Below are positions 34,701-46,700 of a stretch of 64,000 bases of DNA, in pieces. The stretch covers positions 27,998,003-28,062,002 of the forward strand of contig NC_059075.1 in NCBI RefSeq assembly GCF_020497125.1. The letters run 5' to 3'. Numbering within the stretch: position 1 is the first letter of the stretch; each line of letters opens with the position of its first letter. Position numbers and translations under genes: made by a program. The DNA comes from Mauremys mutica. Taxonomy: Eukaryota > Chordata > Testudines > Geoemydidae. Under the pieces are notes generated by a model. The model saw only the letters and a list, made by a program, of their open reading frames with translations, did not search any database and was not told where the DNA came from.

Positions 34701-37700
34701 GTTTCTTTAAAAAAAAGTCTATGTTTAGTTTGTTCTTTAATATAGTTACTTAGGATAGATTTAGGGGTTTGGTTCCCTAGTTTGGAACCCCCCACACCAG
34801 GATGTATCTCTTCCCCCACATCCCCAATCCAAGGAGAACCAGATTGCAGGACAGTGTGCCAAAGATCCCCGGCTTTAAAACTACGATATGTGCCACAAGC
34901 CCTTCCGAGTCACAGACCATCATAACACCTGTCTCTACTGCCTGGAGGAAGCGCATATCCCATCCAGGTACAGTACCTCCAGGTTGTTCCCAAGTAGGAC
35001 TAAACTCTGAAGATTCCTCCTGGAGGTGAGAACAGCCTCTGACCGTACAGATTGCCTGTATATTGGCCTGAAGAAGGTAGGAGAGGCCACACTTCTTCCG
35101 TCCTGGGTGGTTCCAAGACTTCCACCCCTCTTTTGGCTCAGAGAGACTCTAGAGAGCATAGCCAGGACAAACACAGGTAGTGGTAGGGGAAAACACAGGG
35201 GCTTCCCCAACAGCAAGAGGAAAGATTCCCCCCCTCCAAGCCCTCTGAGAAGAGGCAGAAGTCCACATTCCAAACCAAGTCATTGGAGCTTCATGCTCCA
35301 GAGCGGGATGGTCTGGTACTGGGAAGGGCCGTACTGGGATTTCTTTGAAGGGCAAGACTTCAGCTCCTTCCAGTACCAGGGTTGGAACTTGGGCACCAAA
35401 ATCTACAAATCAGTGCTGCTGGTGCCATCTCCCTCAATGACTTGGGTTACAGAAATGACTTCATTGACTTTGGCTTGTTTCTTGGCTCGAGATAATCTCT
35501 TGGTATTCCTGGAACCAGAATCTCCTCAGCTTTCCAGAGCCCTGCACCAAGTACTGGGACTTCAGCTGGTACTGAGCTCCCTATGGTATCTCTCTTCACC
35601 CCCAACCTTGAGTAGCAGTTAAGCCAGACTTGCACCAGTACCATCAACTAGCCAAGGCAGGTTGTGGCCGCCTCCTCCAGTACCCAGAGCTCCTCCACTG
35701 GATCTGCAGTCCTAATCCTCGAGTTAGAAAGGACTATGATTGATGCCCATCTCCAGAATATGCCCTGAAGGGTTCCTAGAGATTGTCAGACAATATGTCA
35801 GGAATCTTCAGCATATTTCACCTTTTAACTGAGAATTAGGGAAGGATTTACCGCACCAACCCAGTCATGCTTCATCTGAGGGCATGGTGTTTGGATGGAA
35901 GTTGGAGTTAGAAAAGCCTATTTGGCTGATGCCCGGGCAATCCAGAGCAGTAGTAGGAAGGACTCTACCAGGAAATGTTATGAAGCAAAGTGGAAAAGAT
36001 TTGTTTTGGTATGACCAATGAGGAGTTTCCCCTTATAGGCTAAGAGTCTGAATTTATTGGATTACCTGCTGTCCTTAAAATCCACGGTGCTGTCTGTTAA
36101 TTCCCCCAGAATACACCTGCCAGCCATCAGCACCTTTCATCCACCGGTAGTTACCTATTCTGCTTTTTCTCATCCCGTCATTTTCTACTTCTTGAAGAGT
36201 ATGATTAGGCCTTCCCTCTAGTGGCTAAACCTGTACCAGCCTGGAACTTTAACTTTGTTTTATCATCCCTGACTAAATTGCCATTCAAGCCTCTAGATTC
36301 CTGTCTGCTACATCTCTCTATGAAGGTAGCATTTTCAGTTGCTATCACATTGGCCAGAAGAGCTAGGGAATATGGGGCGCTCCTGGCAGACCCCCCTCCC
36401 AATACAATTTTTCTCAAGGATGAGGTATCCATAAGACTGCATCCAAAGTTCTTTCTGAAGGTGGTGTTGGACTTTCATCTTAACCAAAGTATCCACCTAC
36501 TGGTGTTTTACCCTAAACCTCACTTTAGCGGGGAAGAAGTGGTGTGGCTCTCAACAGACAAGCCTAGAACTCTTGCCTTTTACCTCCAAAGGACAAAATC
36601 GTTTCAAAAGTCTCCTAGGCTCTCTGTATCATTGGTGGAACAAATGAAAAGAGAGGCCGTTTTCTCCCTGAGGCTGTCATAATGGATCTCAGGATGCATC
36701 CTACTCTGCTATGAGATGAACAATATCCCCCTCAAAAGCAATGTGAGAGCACATTCGACAAGAGCTCAGGCAGCATGGGTAGTTTACCTTAGAGATGTCC
36801 CTACTGACATCTACAGAGCAGCAGCTTGGAGTTCTGTTCACAGCTTTAGTAGACAATATGCACTGGTGGAAGCAGCAGTTTCTGATATTACTTTGGACAG
36901 GGCAGTTCAGTCTGCAGTCTGAGATTTCAGTGCCTGAAATCTTATGACACAACAGATTGCAGACTGAACTGCCTTGAAAGAGACACTCTTTGTGCACTGC
37001 ACATAGGAACAATCACTTGAAGGTGACTCAACTTGCAGCAGCTTGAGTTCTTTGACATTTGCAGTGAACTACCTACCCTCTTTCTCCACTACCCACCCTC
37101 TTTCTCCTGGTCACCCTCTACCTGGAACTGGTGGTAGAGAGGGAATTAAGATGGCAGTGGTATGTCAGGCCCCTTTATCTCCTTGGTGTGGAGTGTGGGG
37201 AGACCCTGCATGGCCCAGATGAACACTGCTAGAGAAAAATTTCTGGCTCTGGATGCATGGAGCACATGCACAACCTGAAGTGCACTATTATGCATATGGA
37301 CAGCACATCTCAAAGAACTCGTTATTAAAAGGCGAAGTCCCCATCCCCTCTGGTTGGCATTTCATTTAGATTTTCCCAACAGGAAATTCTACCAAAATCT
37401 ATCTTTTCCAACAGAAATCTTTCATTTCAATTAAAACCCCTTTTCCCACGGGACAATTTTTTTGTTCTAAAATTTTCAACCAGGCCTGTAAACTAATATC
37501 TATATCCTTGCCAGATCTGAGCTTTGTATAATCTTGAAAGCTTGTCTCTTGGGCCAACAGAAATTGCTCAAATAAAAGATATTACCTCACCCACTTTGTC
37601 TTTCTAATACCAACATGGCTATAGCAACACTGCATGTATCCTTGCCCATCAGTCTTGACATCTCTGTTGAGACTGCCAACAAGGGTGCTGCTAGTTAGGT

Positions 37701-40700
37701 CTATTCTGGTCGGTGTAGTTGTTGCTGAATTCTTTAATGCTATTCTTTAAACCTATAATTAGACTCTTAACTGAATTTCAGAGGAAACAGAAGAGTTACT
37801 TTTCTTGAAAGCAGGATTTAGGGATGATTGAATGTCTGTAACAAATTGAAATACCTTGTGTTTTACCTTTTTCAACACAGATTAAAGAATTGACAGGCAA
37901 TCTCAATAGGAACTCCTCCTCTTCCAGCCTGTCATCTGGGCCCAGTGGGGCTGACTCAGACACATCTCATCCGAGCACTCCTAATATAGAGAGAAGCATG
38001 TCTCTTTCAGTGAAGGATCAGCGAAAAGCAATCAGAGCCCTTTTAACTTGGGTTCAAAGGAAAACCAGAAAGTAAGCCAACCTCCTTTTGGTAGCTTAGA
38101 AGAGTCTCCATTTTACCAGCTGCGAATGAGTTTCTTTCTGAGGTTTAAACTAATTTCCCTCTGGAGTCCATGGGTGGAATCTATGTTCATGTTTTAGAGT
38201 GAGCAGTTTATATTTTTGCATATTTTGGATGAGATCCTCAGGTGGTTTAAATTGACTGACTGATTTAACTGGCAAATATCAGGCCCCGTATCTTCCTTAT
38301 TTCACTCAGGGGCGGATTAGGATGTTACGGGGCCCTGGGCCAGAGCAAGTGGGGGCCCCTCCCCACCCTTTCTACCTGCAGTCCCCCGGCATCCTCCCAC
38401 GCTCCAGCCAGGAAGCAGAGTTGGGGTGCGGGGACTTGCTCCACTCTGCCTGCCTGACGCTCCTGCCACTCCCTGGCAGGAGCACCAGGTGAGCGGAGCA
38501 GGGCAAGCCTTGTGTCCGACCCCGCATCCCCTCGGGAGTGAGGCAAGCCCCCGTGTTCTGACCCCGCTCCCTACCTGGAGTGGCGGGAAGGGGCAGAGCT
38601 GGGCAAGCTCCCAAGTCCTGACCCTGAAACGCTGGAGGGGACGGAGCGCAGGGGTGCCCATTTTTCAGGAATTGGCCCAGTGGCTAATCTGCCACTTATT
38701 TCACAATATTGTGCATTCTATGTTAACTGCAATCAGTATGCTTGGCAGTATGCAAGACACAGATGCAGACTCATCCCCTGTCCTGAGGTGTTTGCAATCT
38801 ATTGAGTGTTTTGTGTAAATCACAAAAGATTAGATATAAATGAAGGATTTGAATCTGCAAATAATTAATATCAAAATATTTTGATTGCATTTAAGATAAT
38901 TGTTATTGTTGTTTTCCTCTTTGGGATTGCTCTGTTCATTCTAAAGAATCAGACCTGTCCCTGCATAAGAACTGCCATTTCATGTGTTATGCAACAAGAG
39001 GTGGGCTTCAATGGGAACACTGGATTAAAAACTCCCTTAAACTTTGGTGAAATTTGCATCTTAATCTGACCTTTGCATCTCAAGATACTCTGTAATAAAA
39101 CCAAGTTATGATTTAAAATGAAACATTACTGAAAGGGACACTGTTAAGTAGTTTAGGCCAAAAATATTAGTTAGTGTAAAATTGTTGTAGTGCAGAGATC
39201 TCTTTTGGATTTTTCATATAGTCCCATGGAATCATAAAGAAATGATAAAGAAAAAGCCAGAGTTTATATGAGGCATATGAGTCAAAATTCACTTACCCAA
39301 ATTAACGTATTAGGGATTGACAACAAATCTTTGCTGTACACAAGAGAACACTTGGGCCCACATTGCAAATGCAAAATTAAATGGTCATTTCTAAAAATCT
39401 TCTCCATTGGACCACATCCATCCCTGGTGAAACTCTGGTGAAGTCAGTGAAATTGAAAAACCAGGAATGAATTTGGCCTGTTGTTTCATGATCAGCTGCT
39501 GCAAATCCAGACAGCAGAGAAAGAACAAGTTAATGAATAAATCCTATTTCTAGAACTATGATGCTGACCAATACGATTGATAACTGTGGAATACCAATAA
39601 GGAAACGATAAACAAGGCAATCAAAGGCCATCATGTTTTCAGTGCCACTCAGAAATATAGTTTGGAAGGGAATCAATGGTTGGGAAATGAATCATTTTAT
39701 AGCTTCCATTGAAAGAAAAAACAAAGTACCGGGATAGTGAAAACGTGGTTGTAGCGTTTTAAACCATGAAACTTTCAGAACTCTCTGTCTTTCATTTTTG
39801 TTCTTGTAAAAATGCAAAAGTTGTCAAATGTGGATTTTTTTTTGTATCCTGCATGGCATAAATGTCTATATTTAATGCCAAGTGTACACAAAATATGACT
39901 CATTTATGATAGGTTTTAACATGCTTATGTGTTGGCCCCTTTCCCATACTATGGCATTAAAACACTATAGCAAAGTAAAATCAGTAATTACTCAGACATT
40001 CGGCTTTGTAAATGTTAAATACGGTTGCTAAGTACTTGTGGGTTTTGTTTTCGTTAATGACTTCCTATAAGCAGGGTTGATCTCAGTTGGTAGCCAAACT
40101 GTTGGCTCAACTTGCAGTGAATCTTTATATTGTATAAAAGCGTTTCCTACTGTCCTAGAGCCAAGAAACTCTCCTGTAATGACTAAAGCCAGACAACTTT
40201 ACTTATAGTTTAGGAGTTTTAGATGGTGGCGCTGCTTTTGTTGAGGGATGGTGGTTATTATTTTTAATGTATATTTCTACAGTATATATTTGCTTTTTTA
40301 ATTTAGATATGGTGTTGCAGTTCAAGATTTTGCCAGCAGTTGGCGGAGTGGCCTTGCTTTCTTAGCTATAATAAAAGCAATAGATTCCAACTTGGTAGAC
40401 ATGAAGCAAGCTTTGGAGAAATCAGCTCGGGAAAATTTAGAGGATGCTTTCAGCATAGCACAAGATAATCTTGGTGTTCCTAGACTTCTGGAGCCAGAAG
40501 GTAACACATTCACAGCACCCTTCCTTGGTGCATCTGTCAAATAATTAAAAATTTCTGACTTTTTATTTTTATTGCAATAGTTCCCATTAGCTTCAGTCAG
40601 TATCGGGTCCCCATTGTGCTGGGTACTGTACAAAATCAATCCTTGTCCCAAAGTACTTATAAAGACAAAATGAGCAAAGGGTGGGATAAAGGGATCCAGT

Positions 40701-43700
40701 ACATGAGCAAAATGATCAGGTGGATGGTAGGCATATGTCTTACTAGCTCCAGTTATTTTCTCTCTGTTCCTTTTTTAAAATTGTCCTTGCTTATTCTAAA
40801 ATTCCTTTTTTTCCTTTTTGCCTATTTTGAATGGTCTTAAATTTAGTTTTAAATTTTCCTTGCCTCTTACATTTTTTTTTCCTACTTGAGTAAATGAAAT
40901 TTCTGCTGTAATACCTGTCCCTACTCTGTTTGATTCAAGCCTAAATTGAAGCTGGGCCTCGATCCTACAATTGATGGCAAGTGGGCAGATGGCTGCATGC
41001 AACTGGTACCCATTTACAGGCATAGGATATCCCTGGCTTTCCCACTGGAAACAAATCACTGCCTGTCACTCAATGAAACCACTGGCTGGTGAAAGAGCAG
41101 CACTGTCAGGCTATGATGGGAATATCCTAAGGAGAGTGACCCTGACCTAGGACTTGTTTGAGTTTGGGGAGTGGGGGAAAGGTATTAAGGTGGAGGAGAC
41201 TGAGGGATCCTCTGGGTTCCATCAATGATTAAGAGGATTCTGCCTTCTCTCTTCAAAAATAAAATAAAATAAGAAGTCTGGGTTTTCATAAGAATGTTTC
41301 TACCTTGAATCATAAAAGTAGGATATGCCTCTGAAGGCCCATTTCTGTGCAAGTCCTCTTTCAGTATTTAAGAGCCCAGTGCTTTGTGTTTTTTCTCCAT
41401 AGATGTAATGGTTGAGTCACCTGATGAACAATCAATTATGACGTATGTGGCACAATTTCTGGAGCATTTCCAAGAGACAGAAGGGGTACGCTTTTCTTTC
41501 ATAAAGTAGTATTTTCATAATTTGTCATGGCATCCTTGAGGAAGTCAGATATGTGTTCTCATTTTTACCTTCAGAATTATTACAAACAATTTATTCCAAG
41601 TGGTTTAAAAGCCATATCATATTTCAGTGATTCATGTTGTGTTTGTCTGATCCAATACCTTAGGTTTTAAGTTGGGGCCATTAAACTGCTTTGGAGAAAA
41701 TAAGACTCAATCCAAACATTAAACCCAAAGCTGGTTTACAAAAGTTAGGATCAATTCAAATAAGTACTACTCCACTCCTCTTTCATCCCTGAACCTTAAT
41801 AGGCTTTCTCCTTGTGCTAAAATCTACCCCCAGATTTCAGACAGTTTGGCAGACTTTGTTGGACTGGTTTCTGTCTTCACATCTCACGAGATTTGAGCTC
41901 AGATTGGTGATGTTGTTCAAAAGACATAGTACCAGATTCAAGACCGCAGAGGTGAAATCATGGTCTCACTGAAGTCAGTGGAAAAAACTTCAATTGACTT
42001 AAATGGGGCCAGGATTTCACTACAGACCTTACCTTTGATAAGGGGCCAGTTTGGGATTTATGGGAAAGAGCTGGTAGATAAGAAAACTTCATGTCGGGGA
42101 TGGAGAGGGCCTTCTGGGGCTCTAGTAGAGGAGTTTGTTGTAGAACAGAGGAAGGGAAAATAAAGGAAAGGAGACATTCAAAGAGCTGAAGAGAATGAGA
42201 GTGAAGTAGGAACTGGAGAGATCACATTTAAATCTGCATAAGCAGCCAGACATTTCAGGGCTTATCTGAACCTCAGACCTCTTGAGGTTGGTCATCACTA
42301 ATTTAAATTACACCTTTTTGGTATGAAAAGGAGATTCCAAGGATGTTTGTTCCCCAGCAGAAGCAGGATGATAGTTTTCTTGTTCTTCCTCAAGTAGCAG
42401 ATAAAAACACAGCTCTTACACATTCAAGTTACTTTGATACTAGTTTTCTTCAGATTTATGTTTAATAAAGTCTCCAGTTGCATTATTCATGCTACCTGTG
42501 TGTTACAGCATCAATTTATAAGGTTCGTTAATTGTATTTTATGAGTGAGAAAAAACTCAAATTTCTTCCTACTTTTCAGATAAGCTGCCCAGCTCAGATT
42601 GTAAATAAAAAAAATCAGACTAGCAGAGCAATACGATCTACAGTAGATTTAGTGGACTCTTGGGTTTATTTTACTCCAGTTTCTGTATTTAATATATATT
42701 TAAAGCAGATATCCCCATAAAGGCCATATGGAGAGGTGAATTGAATTAATGATTGAGAACTGGGATTCGGGTGACCAGATAGCAAATGTGAAAAATCGGG
42801 TCGGGGGGAGGGGAGTAATAGGAGTCTATATAAGACCCAAAAATTGGGACTGTCCCTTTAAAATCAGGACATCTGGTCACCCTAACTGGGATCTCCAAAT
42901 TCTAATCTGGCTGTGGCAGGGACTTGCTGTGTGGCCTTGTACAGTTTAACCTCGTTAATTCAGTTTTCTGACTTACAGAATGGGACAATCATTACTTGAC
43001 TAGTTCAAAGGATGATGTAAGGGTAGATTAATGACTCTTTCCATAGCAATTTGAAAATGTAAAGTGATATGTAAATTACTGTTTAATGCTATATCATCCT
43101 TTACAGGAAGATTTTTCAGATCCTAATAAGAAAATCCCAATTGAAGCCACACATGTCCATATTAAAGACACACCTTCAGAACAAGAGGGCAAGATCTTGA
43201 TATTGAATGAAAATGGAGAACGTATGTACACTGTTAGCCATGAAAGGAGCCACTCTCCTCCTACAAAGGTTCGTGTCCGTGATTTGCCCGAGGAATTCCA
43301 GTCAGAAACTGCAGATGAAGAACTTAATGACAAATTGAATCAACCGTTATCAGATAATTCACAGAGAGTCTCAGAAGAGTCATTGGTTTTGTTGTCTGCA
43401 GAAGAACCTCAGAGGCCTACCTCTTTGCAGATTACAGGATCTGTCAGTTTTGAATCCAGTTCCTCTTGGGAAGTTCTTAGTGATAAACTGATTCAGAATG
43501 AAGGGAGCATATCTGATGATCAACTGAAACAGAATGATGACCTTTCAGCAACTATTTTGCCTGATCAGAAAAATACTGTTGACACAGTTGATTCAGAATC
43601 ATCTTCTAAAGAAGAATTTACTATAAAGATGTCTCCTGAATGCAACAATGAAATTAAGGATTCACTAGTCAACAAAACATGGGATAGTTGTTCTTTGAGC

Positions 43701-46700
43701 CCATTATCTCAGACTTCAGATGCACATACAAATGAACCTACAAATCTAGTAGAAAACACTGAATCCATAACTTCAACTTTTCTACAGGAAAATGCTTCCA
43801 AAGAAGAGGATATACGTAAATATGTTTTGTGTCTACTAGATGAAGAAATATCTAAAAAACTTCCAGACAGGTATGAACATCCAAAACAATCACCTGTTTT
43901 TCAGACAGTACAAGATACCAATTGTTCATCCAAGGATTCTGATCTGAAAGGTGAAATGGAAATATCTTTGTCTTGCAAATCTGAAAATTCAACCCCTCCA
44001 GTTACAAAAATTCCTGAGAATTTTGATAGTCATAGTGAAGATGGATCTTCAGCTAAAATGTCACCAAATTCTTTGAAAGTTTCTGTAATTCCCCACGATC
44101 TTTTCTACTACCCACATTACAATGTTCCCATATCAGCAGTTTTGGAAGCTTTTGCTAAGCCTAGTCCTGCCTCTTATGTTTCTGAAAACAGCAAAATCTG
44201 TGGTGAGCTATCAATGAATTATTTGCATGAAGGGGAGCCATTGGTACTAAACAATGAAAGAGGCATTCTGGACCCAGGTCTGCAAACCAACCTGAGTGTC
44301 TCTCCAGCAGAATTGGTTGCTGAGGACATAGAAGAGGAGAAAGTGGGTCCTGACAGTCCCACTAAGTCCTCCTCTGAAAAAGTACAGGCTGCCCGAATAG
44401 GAAAGAATGTGGAACTCAAGAAAGACAGCAGCATATCCACAAACTCTCAAGATTCTACAAATCCAGAAAATCTTGAGGTACTCATCTTGATTTTTAAATT
44501 TCAGCCACCTACTTGCTTGTATAAGTTGGCCCCAACACCTTAATTTCACTACAAGACTTTCGAATAATTGTATTAAATATGCTATATCTATTCTTCCAAA
44601 ACATTGTTTACCACTGCCCTCTGCAGGATGGAATGTCAGATTGTGTGATAATGTTGTTCTCAGAACAGCTGCAGGCAATATAATATGAGCCCTGATACTA
44701 CTACCCAACTGAGACTTTTTCATGGGATATCACTAGCATTTAAAATAACTGTCTAATGTCTGTGTAGCTGACATTGTGATCATATTGGCTTATAAACCTT
44801 CTGTCATGGGGAAGGCTCCTACGTATTACAGCTGTTGCCGTTAAGGGCCAACGGCATGCTTGCTATACAAAACATACAAGCGAAGACAATTCCTGCCCTA
44901 AAGAGTATAAATCTAAGGACCTGCACCTGCAAACACTCACAAACTTGAGTAACTTTACTCACACAAGTAGTCATATTAACTTGAATGGGACTAATCGCAC
45001 AAGTAAAGTTAAGGCTTGTACCAGCTATACTGTTATAATTACACTGGTATAGTTAAAGTTATATGCCAGTCTAATTCACTATGTGGGCACACTTATTCTG
45101 GAATAAGAGTGTCTTTTCAGTTTAGCTTAAACCTCTTAAAAAATGACATAAGATAAACTGGAAAGGGGCATTTTTATTCTGTAATAATTGTGTTCACCTG
45201 GGGAGTTACACTGGTATAACTACGTCAGTTTAAATTCACACTTTACCGTATTCTGCTAGAACGTTCATGTGTAGACAGACTCTTATATAGATTATCTGAA
45301 CTAAAACTACTACAGAGTACAGGCTGTTTGCTTTTATCAGAGATGTGTTAGAAAATTCTGAAGTGATCCTTTCCACGGGCCATGTTGTGCCATTAATTCT
45401 TATACAAAATTCCACTTTGAAAGAAACAAGGAGTTTTATTTAAGAACTGGTGGCATGATGTAGCCCTGTGTGCCCAATTCAACTTGTAAGCAACAACTTG
45501 CTTACTAAGAAGCACTATTATTTTTTATCCTGTTCAGTGAGATCTTTATGCATTAAATGCAATTCACTGCTATGGAGCGCAGACTAGACATTAGACATCT
45601 GAAAGCTGTCATGGCAAAGCTGTATTATTTTTGTCATTGTCTAATGGAAAATCTCTCTTTTTAAACAGGTCATGGTAGACCAGTTCGAGGATATAGCATC
45701 AGCAATGTTGAGATCAGAAATAAGCAGTAAAAGGAAGGAAAAAAAGAAAAATGTGATCCAAGCAGAAAACTTTCAGACTTCAGAAACTGGGACTACACAG
45801 TTACCTGATAAACAAAAAGAAGAAATCATTGATTATCAGGAGTTTTCCAGGTAATTAATTAACTTTTATAGAGTTTTCAATATGCCTTGATGTGAAACTG
45901 TTTTTCAGTAGTATGTTTCTGAACAAATCTCATTTAGCTAGTACATGTTATCCCCACTGGGCTTCTCTATGTTATAGTCACAAACATATTGGGGGAACCA
46001 GTAACAATGTGACATTGTCATAACACAACTGGATTTGTCTACACGTGCAAAGCCAAACAGATTCCTAAACATGTTTAACACACAACAATGCTGTACGTAT
46101 AGTGGAGAGAAAACCACTGACACAGTGTCCACTGTATTACTTTAATGGTTGATGTCCCATATTATATGTATACATATATGATTGAAACATTCAGTTAACT
46201 TTCACTCCTGTTACTTTTGAATATTAGTTCAGTTGCAGGGGAATATATTTGAACAAAAATGGATTTGTGCTCATTTTGGTGAAGAGTTTAATCAGAGCTG
46301 CAACAAACTCAATAGAAATTCATTTCCAGAATCCCATTAACTCAGTTTCTCCAAGCTTCCTATACATTAACCACCATTCTAATACCTTTCATGATAAAAT
46401 AAGTTCAAAAAAGAAAACAGAGCACAAATGGTAACAGTTTGGGGATATAGTCTCACTTCAGTCTAATTGGGTGTGTGCACCTTCAACACCTATCAAGATA
46501 TTGCTTTTCAGAAATTATTCAAAGTGGAATGTTGCTAGTTTTTCATATCATGGCCAGATTTTCCAAAACAGCTTCTGAAATTGCACCTGAACATTTTGTA
46601 TGCATAAAAACATGGATTTGAATGTGTATTTGAGGTTTTGCATATCTTGAAGATGATGTACATAAAACTGCAGGGGCATTTGTTGAGGTTAAAGCCCCAA

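Larger units (their letters stand above)
34440..37345 (+). mobile_element. DIRS-type retroelement, decayed, RT region missing
   Basis: Two recognisable parts lie in order. At 34887-34954 a zinc-knuckle-like stretch encodes CHKPFRVTDHHNTCLYCLEE, typical of the DIRS first frame. At 36221-36922 there is a tyrosine recombinase. Between them I find no reverse transcriptase or RNase H, although about 3 kb would be expected, so an internal deletion is likely. Boundaries are approximate because the end repeats cannot be defined. It sits wholly in CLMN intron 5. Confidence 0.75.

Noticed and set aside
38317..38818. Frames of 114 and 130 codons
   Set aside because: Within the hAT element 38307-38697.
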